The translations under genes were made by a program, and so were the position numbers. From Brachionus plicatilis (lineage: Eukaryota; Rotifera; Eurotatoria; Ploima; Brachionidae), in contig QEOQ01000274.1 of assembly GCA_010279815.1 (NCBI GenBank), positions 92,813 to 156,812 of the forward strand: 64,000 nt of DNA, read 5' to 3'. The notes under the pieces are model-generated. The model saw only the letters and a program-made list of their open reading frames with translations, did not search any database and was not told where the DNA came from. Positions 45,625 through 57,300 of the stretch are shown piece by piece. How positions within the stretch are numbered: position 1 is the stretch's first letter; each line of letters starts with the position of its first letter.

Positions 45625-47000
45625 TTTCTTTAAAATTTTAAAATTTTTTCCAATTTTTTTATCATAAAATAAAATTGGATTTTTTAGAAGAATTGAAAGT
45701 CTTTTTTTATAGAATTTTGAAAATAAAATGAATCAAGGTTATCAGATTAATTTCTATTTTTTGGTGATTCCCATTTAGACTATTAGCAGCTTTTTCAAGT
45801 CCTTTTTAAAAGGACTTATATTTTAGGCAATTTTCAATTTGCTCAATTTGCTCAAAATTTTCAAATGCGCAATTTCATTGCATTGGATATTTGCAATTTT
45901 TTTAATTGAAATTTGAAAGTTTTAAAAGTTAAAAGACTGTATAAATTGTAATGCAATGCCATATAACCATAAACTTGGATAATTATTTAAAACCATATAA
46001 TTATCTAAGAGATCGTGAAGTAAAAATTCTAAATTTTTTTCCTTTGGTTAGAAAACAAAATTCTTCATCCAAAAATTGTATTTCACAAAATTTAATTAAT
46101 ATCACCAAATTATTTTTTTTCTTTTAAATTTAATATTTTTGTTTTTTTTTTTTAATTTATTCACTATTTTAATTTATTTTTTCAATTAAGGAACAATTTA
46201 TTTCTAAACTTCAAGATGCCGAAAATCATTACAAAATTTCTGACAAAAAACTTCATGGGTTTTTATGTAGATATATTTTAGTGATTTTTAATTATTAAAA
46301 TAACCAAATCTATTTAAAAATTATATATTTTTTTGTGTCAAATTAGATGGAATACAATATGATTTTTCTTGTTGGGTTTTAATTTAAAAATTTTCGTTAA
46401 ACAAAAAATTTTATGCTTTAGGTATCTAATTAAAGCTCATTTTTTCTCCTTTTGAATCAATTATAACACTTAAGCTTAAAAATAAAAGTCTCTTTATTAA
46501 TTAACTTCAATAATGTGTAACTTGTGTTATCTTTTAAAGAAAAAATGAAAATGGGATAAAAATTATGCTTTTTAAAACACGACTAACTCTTTGGATTGAT
46601 AAATAATATTTTGAATTGATTATCCACTTCAAGATGCCAAAAAAAATTGATTTGAGCCATTGGTCACTCCCCTAGCTTCTAAACTGATAAAATTGCAAAG
46701 ATCTGAAATCTTGCGCTTGTGATCACAGTCACGTGCTTATTGTCACCTGTTTATATTAAATAATTTTTTATTAATAATTTATAATTTAATTTAATATAAT
46801 AATGTTAGACTAAAACAACCAAAAGTAAATTTAGTTGCGAAGCTGGGCAACATATGAAGCCCTGCTATGGTAGACTCAGTTTTGTGTTGAGATTGCTTCG
46901 ACGTATTATTTTTTTTAATCAGAAAAAAAATAAATAGTAATTGTAGCTTGTAGATAAGTCCAACAACTTGTGATGTAGATTTCGTTGATCATGAATTTTT
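45625..47000. other. No gene recognised
   Basis: A+T-rich sequence. The patch 46845-46905 (GCGAAGCTGGGCAACATATG ... GATTGCTTCGACG) is more G+C-rich but has no defined structure that I can name. Confidence 0.25.
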
Positions 47001-47019
47001 CTTATATTCATTTTCATTA

Positions 47020-47068
47020 TTTATTTTTATTTATTTGTTTTCTGTACCGAGCTAAAGCTCCTTCACAA
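47020..47068 (-). mobile_element. LINE tail fragment, family A
   Basis: TTATTTTTATTTATTTG tail, then TCTGTACCGAGCTAAAGCTC and CTTCAC, the inverted family A signature with a perfect GAGC-TAAA-GCTC stem. No upstream coding part. Confidence 0.55.
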
Positions 47069-47399
47069 ATAATATCCAATTTAAAGTATCTGAATCAAAA
47101 GTATGTGATTCTAAAATAATCCCTATTAAATAATGCAAACTAACTCAATATAGACACAAAAACTGTTTTTTTATGTTTTATTTTAATTTACAATGTATTC
47201 ATCTTTTTTTTCCTTTTTTTTTTGATTTTTTTCTTTTCATCACCCAAGAAGTGTTTTTTGAAATAAATAAATTGTATTTTTTCTTTAAATTTTTTTAATT
47301 TCACTATTTTTTAAATAAAAAAATTTAAATCGATGTCAAAATGAAGAATCAAATTTATTATCTACTAAAAAGTGGAGATACTTAAAAATACTTTCGAAA

Positions 47400-47840
47400 A
47401 AATTTCAAAAGATATTTTTAAATTTGCGCAAAACTGTTCCAAAGCTCACACACACAATTCTAAATCCAGTCAAGCTTTCACAGTTTATTCTTAAGAGATT
47501 AGTCTCTAAGCGTTTCCTTAATGTTCTGAAATGAATAGATCCAACATTCTGTGGTTGTCTATGCTGTGAATTTAATCCTAATCTCGTGTTTGACAAAAAA
47601 TCACTTTTTTTAGACACTTTTTTCCGATTTTCAATTTGATTGACTTATCTAGAGAAATTTATAAATAATGAAAAAAAAAAAATTGTATCTCAAATATGTG
47701 CAGCCTTCATTCTAACTAATTTTGAATCTGAGGATATTTTTCGATCAACTGCTGACGCTAATTTGAGAGAAATCAATCTAGAATTAAACGCTTTTCAGCT
47801 CACTCAATCATGTTTAAGTATCTTTCTGTTTTAATGCACT
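47400..47840. other. Two divergent short ORFs, unrecognised
   Basis: The minus strand 47617-47405 reads RLGLNSQHRQPQNVGSIHFR then TLRKRLETNLLRINCESLTG; the plus strand 47640-47834 reads IVSQICAAFILTNFESEDIF. Both look more protein-like than their surroundings, so they may be exons or transposon remnants. I cannot assign them. Confidence 0.2.
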
Positions 47841-48443
47841 TTGTTGACAATCTAAAACAAACAAGTTACTTAGACATGTAAATTTTTGTACAAAAAATAT
47901 CCTCGGGGGGCATCAACAGAAAAGAACTTAAAAATTTCAAGATTAAAAAACGGAACATTAACACTTGCTGCTTCTCTATCTTGCTCCAAATGACATTTTC
48001 TAAAACTATCGAGTTCTCTAATTAGATTAGAGTTGACTCAAAGAGCTTAATTTGTGTGTTGAGATTTTTATTGAAGCGAAACGCGAGCTCTCATCCATTA
48101 TCTTGCATAACTTAAATACGGCACCGGCAATCATTGCAGAGCAGCCAGTAGATTGTCGTGTGCTTAACACTTGAGCTAATTTCTGTTGATTATTCCATGC
48201 CATCCAAACGTTAATTCAAGAGCGTTTTTTTTTCGCTTGCATAAATTTCCATTAGGAGAGCGGCACTTTTTGAAATAAAACTCAGTTGGAATTCGCTATC
48301 AGGTAAAGTAAGCCAGCCATCAAAGCGATTGGAAACTAAAAATTCATTAAGCACAATTGACTAATTTGTTTTAGTTTAGTTTAAATTTAGATTCATTTTA
48401 ATTGTTTGATGATTTTGTCACTAAGTTTTTTGTAGAACGACAT

Positions 48444-49141
48444 GAATTCGTATGAGTCAACACATTTGGCAAGTTATGCAAACAAATTCTCTGGTCTAAG
48501 TCAGCCACTCTTTGCCAAATCGCCAGATTGCAATTCTCTAGTCCACGATGCCGACTCAAGGTCGCCAATGTCTCCCATTGACAAAAGTATATTTTTTTTT
48601 TGTTTTAAATAAATAAAATTTTCCGGTGTCGGATCAAAATAAAAAGTGTCAAAAAAGCAAAAAAAATAAAATTAATCAAATATCAAGTTCAAAAATGCTT
48701 TATTAAAATAGCAATAAAATAAGGGCAGGATGTTATTTTTTGTACATTTTTATATTTTTACATTTTTGAGAGAAGAAAAAAAAATCTCAAAATCAAAAAA
48801 TCTAAAAAAATTTTCATTCAAGAAAAGTAATAATAAATTCGCAATTACTTAAAAAGGAGTTTTAGAAAAATTTAAATGTAAAAACCAAGGATAATTTTTT
48901 GAAAATCCCTTTTAATTAATTGCGAATTTATTATTACTTTTCTTGAATGAAATTTTTTTTAGATTTTTTGATTTTGAGATTTTTTTTTCTTCCCTGAAAA
49001 ATGTAAAAATGTAAAAATATAAAAATGTACAATAAATAACATTTTGCCTAAAATAAGACTCAGTAAAAACATATTGTTCACCAATACATTCATCTGTTTT
49101 TCCAGTCACTTTACATCTCCAACTCAATGGCGAGCTCTCTT
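48444..49141 (+). CDS. Candidate two-exon gene start, unknown product
   Basis: Exon 1: ATG at 48444, reading MNSYESTHLASYANKFSGLS then QPLFAKSPDCNSLVHDADSR and SPMSPIDK, ending at a GTATAT donor at 48588. This is Ser/Pro-rich and balanced in base composition, unlike the surrounding DNA. About 400 bp upstream (48040-48440) is relatively G+C-rich and could be promoter and 5' UTR. A possible second exon after TTTTTCCAG near 49107 reads ITLHLQLNGELSFL, but its end is unclear. The intron contains a large foldback (48731-49041) that overlaps this acceptor region. The start of a transcription-factor-like protein is possible; the rest would have to lie further downstream. Confidence 0.35.
48731..49041. 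repeat. Foldback repeat in the candidate intron
   Basis: Arms 48731-48847 and 48918-49041 are inverted, sharing TTTTCATTCAAGAAAAGTAA and ATAATAAATTCGCAATTA, ATCTCAAAATCAAAAAATCT and TGTACATTTTTATATTTTTA. The spacer is about 70 bp. Confidence 0.7.
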
Positions 49142-49879
49142 TCTTGGTATTAGTTAAGCGAAATTAATGTCCTTTAAAATGTAATTGTGGTTGCCCTTTT
49201 TGCGACAACGTAATTTGAGCTTTATTCGGCTCAATTGAAATTTGAGAAAAAAAATTTGTTAAATGATCCATTTTTTTATTAATCAAATTTATGAAATAAA
49301 GTCCAATCATTTATACTAAAAAAAAATCATGCTTTTATGTACATATGTTATTTTGATAATTTTATTTTAATAATTGCTATTTTAACATAGAGTCAAATTT
49401 TCTGGGGGTTGTGAACTTTTTTTCTATTCATAAAAAATTGAACAACTTTTTACTTTATGTAACAATGGTTATGTGAAGTTGAGTACAAGAGAAGAGAAAA
49501 ATAGATAAAAATAGAATAATTTTTTTTAATCAATATAAATTAATTAAAACGGCTTAATTGATAAATATTTTATAAAAGCGCAATAAATAAAAGAGGATTT
49601 AAGATATCTTTTAAAAATAATTTTGTTCAAAAAAGCTAAGTGTCAAAAGAAAAGTAGTAGTAGTAAAATTAACAGTCAATATTTACCTTTGAACTGTTAG
49701 GGAGTATTTTAATCTCAATTATAAAAGCATAATTAAAAAAGCAAAAAAATGGAAACTTTTTAGCTTTTACGATTTAAAAAAGCAAGTATATAATATCAAA
49801 AACGTGACTAGAAATTATTTAATTAACAAAAAATTGATTCAAAATTTATTATCATTTTTTTAAACTCTTCATTTTTGGT

Positions 49880-49990
49880 TTAATTTATTTAAAGTTTTAT
49901 TTTATTTAAAAAATAATTTAGGTGGAACACCACCAGGGCTGCTCCAAACAGCTTGCGCCTTCTTTTAAGCACCGTGTTTTAATGAAAATG
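49880..49990 (-). mobile_element. LINE 3' tail, hairpin family B, copy 2
   Basis: TTTATTTAAAG-type tail, then GGTGG-AACA-CCACC (49921-49934), GCTG-CTCCAAA-CAGC (49938-49952) and CGCCTTCTTTTAAGCACCG. The order and the loop sequence match copy 1 at 44692-44750 while both stems differ by paired changes. Confidence 0.5.
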
Positions 49991-49991
49991 A

Positions 49992-51426
49992 AAAAAAAAT
50001 AAAAAATTGTTAAAAAATTAAAGTTGCCTTTGCAAATTAAGAAATTTGTTCTATTAATAGAATAATAAAGAAATTTTAGGTTTGTTTTTTTTTAATGTAC
50101 AATTTTAATTAAAAGAAAAGAAAAAAAAAGGAGTCCAAAAACATACATAAAAGTTAATTAGTCCCAAACAAAAAATGATATCAAAAAACTTAATAAAAAA
50201 AAAAATTGCTTTTTATTTTCTGATTTTTTAATCCTGCTATTTTATTTTGTGAAAAAAAAAAGATTTTTATCTTGCATATTTAAGTGTGCTAATTGAAATT
50301 ATCTGCTAATTTAAGTATGCTAATGTTAGTTAATGTTAATTAATTAATTATTTATTGCTCATCTAAAATCACAGGAATAATTTACTATAGATTTAAAGTC
50401 TTCTTGTACAACTTGACATTGATTCCTCCTTTTTGCTTGTTTTGACTAGTTCTAAGCTTGGTAATTTTTTTTTGAACTCAATTTCGAAATTAGTGGAGAA
50501 TTTCGGCTCATTTTAAAAAATTTTAGATAAATTTTTTTTATTTGAGTATTTATCTATTTTCAAATAAATAAAAGTAGTTTTTGCATTATATTCGTTATTG
50601 TCTCAACAAATTATTTTATATTCTTTAGTTCTACATTTTTTTTTGTTTTTCTACCTTTTTGTCTGTAATCTACGTTTTATATCTTTCTATAATTTAATAT
50701 GTCTTCAAATTCGCATTTATCATTTCTTCTGGCAATTTTTTCCACTCATTCATTCACAACTCTATTAGTTAAAAAAAGCTGAATCTTGTAAGAAAGTTTT
50801 TTACATATTCTCGGATTAGTTTCTTGCTATTCCTTCTAAATTCGTATCTTCTGGTATCAGGAATTTGTTTTGGCTATAATTGATCCCGTTTTAACAGGCT
50901 AACTTTTTCCATATTGTTTACAATCTTAAGCATCTGAATCAAATCACCTTGAAGTCATCTTATTTTAAGATCAGTTAAACCGAGTTTCAAATTCTATCTT
51001 TTTTTTAGCTTATTAAATTCGTATTCAAACACATTGAATTTTAGGACATTGAAAATTTTGGTACATAAAACAAAAATAAAATATAAAAATTCCAAATCTT
51101 AAATTCAGTAGGATCAAAGTATGTTCTGTAAATTGTTACAACTGATACATCCTCTTTACCATCAATTAAAGTTGAGTTGTATTTTTAATATAATATAATA
51201 TCCCAAATTCACAAATTTCTGAGTGTTGCAGATTTATTGCAGAGCTCTGCAGAATCAGTATTGGTGGTGCAAAGGAAATTCAGTTGTTACAATTTACAGA
51301 ACATGTTTTGATACTTTAGAACTTAAGCTTTGGAATTTTTAATATTTTATTTTTGTTTTTTGTACTAAATTTCACAATTTCGAATTTTAGCTATTCAAAT
51401 GTGTTTGAATACAAACTATCAAAGTT
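49992..51426. other. No gene recognised
   Basis: A+T-rich. GTTGCAGATTTATTGCAGAG at 51225 resembles the TTGCAGA motifs of the foldback at 8005. The stretch 50640-51000 is pyrimidine-rich with no open protein-like frame. Confidence 0.25.
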
Positions 51427-51987
51427 ATTTTTAAGGCAAATTGAAGTTTAAGATCAAGATCAAAAGATAAAAATACAAATTTTAATATTTTTTTTAAAAA
51501 TAGAGAAAAAATAAATTTTTTTCAAAGCAATTACTTGACATGTCATGTCAAGTTTATTTTCATTTTTAAAATTTTAAAATGTTCCTTTTTATTGAACTTT
51601 AATAGGTTTAAATATTTTAATTGATTTTAATGAAAATTTACTTTTATAGACAAAAAATTTCACTGTTTTTAAATTTTTAATTTATTTAAGTGGAAAAATT
51701 AAATTATTTCAGTTTGAATGAATGGATATAAAAGATATAAATTTGAATTTGTGAATTAACTTAACCTGAATTATTTAAATTATTGACTGTTTTTGTCAAA
51801 TAAATTAGAGATCAATCATTTTGATGTTTATTTGATAATGAACTTTTATAAGACATTACATGTCTAGTAATGTTTAGTATTTATTTCTTAAAAATTATCA
51901 AAATCATTAGATTAATTAAGTTTTAAAATTTTAAATGATCGTTTTGATCTTAAAATTTGATCTGAAACTTCAATTTGCCATTTTTAA
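51427..51987 (+). mobile_element. hAT-like MITE (GGCAAATTG family), complete copy
   Basis: The 545-bp element 51435-51979 is flanked by a perfect 8-bp duplication ATTTTTAA (51427-51434 and 51980-51987). Termini GGCAAATTGAAGTTTAAGAT and, inverted, GGCAAATTGAAGTTTCAGAT. Internal palindromes: CTTGACATGTCATGTCAAG (51535) and ACATTAC-ATGTCTA-GTAATGT (51854). It has no ORF. Other copies are 6498-7021 (reverse) and 60830-61143 (left end missing). An 8-bp TSD fits hAT or a related superfamily. Confidence 0.82.
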
Positions 51988-52144
51988 GCTTTTATAATAA
52001 AATTGATTCAATTATTTATTTATTAAAAATATAATTAGGGAAATACCCAAATAAGTTATTTTAAAATAAGCTATTTTGATGCCACTTTTTTTTCCAGAAG
52101 TATAAAATTGTTTAGACGTGCAACATACACGAACAGTTCAAAGC

Positions 52145-52216
52145 TTGTAACTTTTCTAAAACGTATTATTATTATTATTAGAAAAAAACTTCTGAGCCTC
52201 ATAGGCTCATGCTTAT
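52145..52216 (-). mobile_element. LINE 3' tail, hairpin family C
   Basis: (TTA)n at 52147-52162 followed by CTTCTGAGCCTCATAGGCTC, a perfect GAGCCT-CAT-AGGCTC hairpin. The same pair (tail plus GCCTCATAGGC) occurs at 44764-44815. Coding parts are absent. Confidence 0.45.
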
Positions 52217-52472
52217 AAAAAAAAATTTTAAAATAAAATACAAAAAGAAATATTGTAAAAAAAGTTAATTTATAAAATTTAAAAGATAAAAACACTATCT
52301 AAATCCGTTGCTTAACAATCCGGATAAAATTTTAATTTTAAGTTTAAAGTCCCACACTCCATTACAAAGAGTAAACTTGATTGAGTCAATTAAACCAAGA
52401 TTTCTAAAACGTATTGTCATTTCTTCTTATTGAAATTATTTAAACTCTAACACTATTTAAAAATTTATCTAA

Positions 52473-52540
52473 CAATGGTGAAAGGAGTTTAATTACTCAA
52501 AGCCATTTAAAAAATATATTAAATAAACTACCAAAAAAAA
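52473..52540 (-). mobile_element. Fragment related to the 35550-35892 LTR
   Basis: GTGAAAGGAGTTTAATTACT CAAAGCC and AATATATTAAATAAACTA match GCGAAAGGAGTTTCATTACT CAAAGCC and AATATTAAATAAACTA within the LTR (35740-35795). It is too short to define boundaries. Confidence 0.4.
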
Positions 52541-52544
52541 AAAT

Positions 52545-54098
52545 ATACATTGTTGCATCAACTGTAAAGTCGGCAAATTATAGTGTACTGTATTTTGCAG
52601 ATATTTGCACATCATTAGCTAATTTTGACAGTTGATGTAACTTTGAATGATGGACCCTGTAGCATTCAATAATTTTAAACTCCTAGAAAAAAATAAATCC
52701 AATTTTTTATCATTTTTTTCTTTTCCACTCAACTTCACAAAACCGGAATAATTTAGTTCTTTAAATTACTTAATGTTTAAACCATAATGAAATAAAGTGG
52801 AAGTTAACAAAATTCTTCAGATTAATTTTAATGGTTAAAATAAAAATGTAAAATTTTTGTGTAAGCATGTTTTTTTTGTTCAGTTAAAGAGAATGGTCTT
52901 AGATTAAATAATTATAAAAATGAACAATGGATTTTATTTCTCTAAAATATGCAGTAGCTAAAACGTCAAACTAATATTCAATTTTAGAAGCTTTAATTTT
53001 AAAATTTTAAATATGACAAAATATTTTAAGTTAATTTTGAAAATAAAAAATTGAAAATATGTCATACAAAATACAAAGCATTTTTTCTAAAGCAGATTAA
53101 AGACTGTTTTATGTGATTAATTATCAATATTAAATTATGTCCTTCACAATATCTTTTCATTTGATTTACAATCAGAATTTTATGGAAGGGTATTTTTTGA
53201 TTCTTGTTTAACTTGTTTAAGACATGTAATTTTTCGTCTGTCAAAGTTCAATTTTTTCTCTCATTTTATTTAATATTTTTCATTAAATCTTAAATAAAAA
53301 AAATTGTAAAATCAATTGCATAAATTACTAAAATACAAAATAATTGAATCAATAAATTTTTATCATAATTATTTTTTAATCATTTTACTGAGTTAATTTA
53401 ACTTTTAGGATCTCATATAAAAAAAAATTTTCATTTAAATAATAAAAGTTGATTTTAAGATATGTGATGCATTTTTTAAAAAAAGTCAATTAACAAATAT
53501 TAATTAACAAACATGATGAGCAAACTTCAATATATTTATAGTGAAAAATGTGACAAAAAACCTTTTAAGCTTTTTTTTTCTTTCTGTATTTGACGGCTTG
53601 AAAAATTTTAAAATAAATTATTTTTTTATCGTACATGTAAAATAATTTATAATCTCTTCGAGTTTAAACCTTTCAGTCCCATGATACTGAGTTCATTAAG
53701 AAAAAAAAGAAATTCTATGTGAAAAAAACAAATTACCAAAATGATGTTAAAATGATTAAAAATGTAAATCGAGTTTTAAAGTCATGTAAATGTAATTATA
53801 AAAAAAGAAAAAGAAATATTTAATTGAAGGTAATAGTTTAAAAAAATTAAATTTCTTTCTTTTTAATTTTTCGTAGAACTCATGGATTTTTTTATTAGAA
53901 CTATTTTAATTTTAGTAGACAATTTATTCAAAATTTAAAACAAAAATATAAATATTAATAATTAGTAGATTGTTTAAGATTAACAATATCAATTTTGAAA
54001 ATATAAATGAGAGTTTGATAACATGATAAAAGTTTTTCTAGATCTTTTTTGTCATATTTGTTTTTAAAAACGTTAAAAGGATTTGTGTCATCTCAATA
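52545..54098. other. No gene recognised
   Basis: A+T-rich. GTTGCATCAACTGTAAAGTC at 52553 and GACAGTTGATGTAACTTTG at 52628 form a loose inverted pair, a possible small decayed element. Nothing coding. Confidence 0.25.
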
Positions 54099-54373
54099 AT
54101 AATGTTTCTTCCATACTTTTTATTTATTTATTTATTTATTAATTCTAAGCTAAGGCCGATCGCCGACCACTTGCTCAGTGACCCGTAAAATAAGGGGCAC
54201 TGTGTTTAGTATAAAAAATATAAAAAAAAATTACAAAATTGAGTAAAAAAGCTACCAAAAAAAGTAAAAAAAAAAAAAAAGTGCCATAGTTTCTATTTAC
54301 AATTTTAGGTATTCAATGTAAAATAAAATTAGTTGTTTGACTTTTGATTGATAAGAGACTGTATGATGTGAAA

Positions 54374-57300
54374 CTAAGCTACATCAAATCTACAAATCTG
54401 GAATATTAAGCCTGATATGTTATCTTTACTCCCTGTCTTATATATATCTCTGAGCTTTTGGACTTTGACATCGTTTTTTTGATTTGAACGGTACTCAGTA
54501 ATGTTATTCAGCTTAACAAGTTTGCATTTGTCCTGCAGTGACATGTTTTCCTCTTCCAATTCTCTGGTAATGTCCAGGATTTCGCTAATGAAGTCATTCG
54601 GAATCGGTTGTTTTGCTAGCTCAATCATCATCTTCTTAGTGAATTCATTTTCAATTAATCGATTGAAAAAGTCAACCTTAATGTTTTTGATGATGTAATC
54701 CGTAGGCATGATATTCAATGACAAGAATAAGCTTGTTGTACGACACCTCCTTGGTATATTTAGTAGTCCTTTGACTATGTTACCCTCTGTTCTTTTTATG
54801 TCATTCAGTGAGCTCGCATTTATGTTCATATTCTCACATCCATAAGTTAAAGCTGGCCTCACATAGGTCTTGTAAAGATGGGCCTTCATATTTGGATGCA
54901 TTTGATTTGTTATTAAACCCAGAGTCTTCAGTTTTGACACTGCATTTATGGCTAGGCTCTTCCTCTTGTTCCAATGTTTAATATTTTTGAGCTCATCTGA
55001 TATTTCGAACCCAAGATACCGCATTGTATCGACTCTCTTAATTTTCTTCCCATCTAGGGTCAATGGATTATCAGACGTGTCTATTAATCTATCTTTTGCT
55101 CCCTTACTAATACGGTCATAAAAGGCCATATAAAGAGTTTTTTCTGGATTATATTTTATTCCAGTGGTTTTACCATATTCAGAAATTGCGTTTAGCTGTT
55201 CCTGGCAACCATTTTTGGTGTTGCTAATAACAACTATATCGTCAGCATAGAGCAATATGCTGATTTTCAAGTCACCCACTTTCACTCCAGCATCGATTTT
55301 TTCGACTTTTATTATTACGTCTTCGATATAAATCGAAAATAGTTTTGGAGACAGAACGCCACCTTGCCTAACCCCAACAGAAGTTCTAAATGGTGCAGAG
55401 TATTCATTATCATTTGTCACTAACATAAAAGACTCGCCGTAGTAATTAATTATACTTTTTATAATGGCTGGATGTAAACCTGATTTGACTAGTTTTTGCC
55501 ATAAAATTTCTCTGTCCACTTTGTCAAAGGCCTTGGATGCGTCAATGGCAGTGACAAAAACCCATTTCCCATTGTGTAGTGATGCTTTAATAGCTTGTTT
55601 TAGGGTAAAAATGGCATGGCTACAGGATGAATTTGCTTTGAAGCCAAACTGAAGTTGATTATCATTGTGAAACTTTTTTACTTCTTTCAGTAAAACCGAC
55701 TCAAATAAATTCGCTAAGCTATCTGAAACCGCAACTGGTCGCAAGTTACCAGTATTATCTACTGGTTTTTTTACGTCTTTAATCAATGGCTTTATTATTG
55801 AGATGTTGAACAAGTATGGGACCACTTGGCTGTTGATTATTTTTTCAAAAAGATTTTTGAGGATATTTACTAATGTCGGTGACGCTGCGCACTTAATCAT
55901 CTCATTACTCACACCGTGTAAACCGATACTTTTACCGCTTGGAAGTGAGCCAATTATGTCACTTATGCCATTAGTTTCGAGCTTATAGTCGAACTCATGG
56001 TGTTGGTACTTTCGGTTAAAGTCATCTAACCCTGAATCACTTTCAATATCATGCGCAGTATCGTTCTTTTCGTTAAAAAGTTTAGTGTAGTGCTCTTTGA
56101 TTGTTTGAAGATTGAGCTCGATTCTTGAGTTGTTGCGTTGGGCTGCCTTTATTTTCTTCCAGAATTGTTGCTTGTCCAATTTAAACAGTTCATTGATTTT
56201 CTTCAGTTGTTTATTTCTAAGCAGTTGAATGTTGTACCTTTTCTGCAGGCGAAATATTCGCTTTTTATCGGTGTAAGTCCGTTTTTTTAGTTGGTCAAAG
56301 TTGGAGTTTCGATACTCTATATAACATTCAATTACTTCACTGTGCAACTGTTGTAGTGTATTGTCCCACCATCTCTTGAATTTCATACCTCCTATCGGCT
56401 TACGTTTTTTCTGTCTAAGTTTATTGAGCTCATTTTTCACCATTGAAGCGGCGTTTATGAGTGTGTTTGACAGTTGGTTAACTATGGCTGAAAGTTCTAC
56501 TTTTAGCTCGTCTTTAGATTTAATGATGTCTGTGCTACTCAGGCGCTCATGAATACTTTCTAACTCGCACTGGACACGGTTGTAGTATTTAAGTTGAACT
56601 TGCTGGTTTGTCCAATTTAACGTTACATTTTTGACTGGTTCCTTCCGTATAATTATCTCAACTGAGGTGATTTCATATTCATAATCGAATTTAATACAGT
56701 TGTGGTCACTAAGATTACTTTGGTCAATCACAATTCTTGTATGCTTGACTTTGTTAAACTCTTCTTCCATACATATAACATGGTCTATCCAACTATTTAT
56801 AGATGTATTATTTAGGTTGTCCTTACGTTTATATGTATAATCAAAGTGTTGTTCTTCATATAAGTCCCTCATTACCATTTTATTTTTGTTTAAAAATCTT
56901 TTTAATTGTTGAGTGTTGTGGTTGTCCTTTATGGGATCCGTATTCATATCTCCGACCAACAGAACTGATCTCTTTTTAAGAATTTGATCCTCTACTATTG
57001 ATTGAATAAGTGCAATTTGGCAATCAAAATTGTGTTTCCCTTGATCTGTTTTATCAAAATGGTGCAGATGTACATTAATGATAATTAAATTATCCACAGT
57101 GAGTATACCGATTCTTTCATCATAGAATTTTGTGGTATATTTCAATCTTTTATCAATCACGAACGCTAATCCTCCTGACGAGCGCCCTTTAGTTGAGATT
57201 CTCCGTGCTTTGTTTGCAAGAATGATTTTGTCATTTACGTAGATTAAGTTATTTTGTTTTGAGAGGTCTTCAAGCCACGTTTCTTGAAGACAAAGTATAT

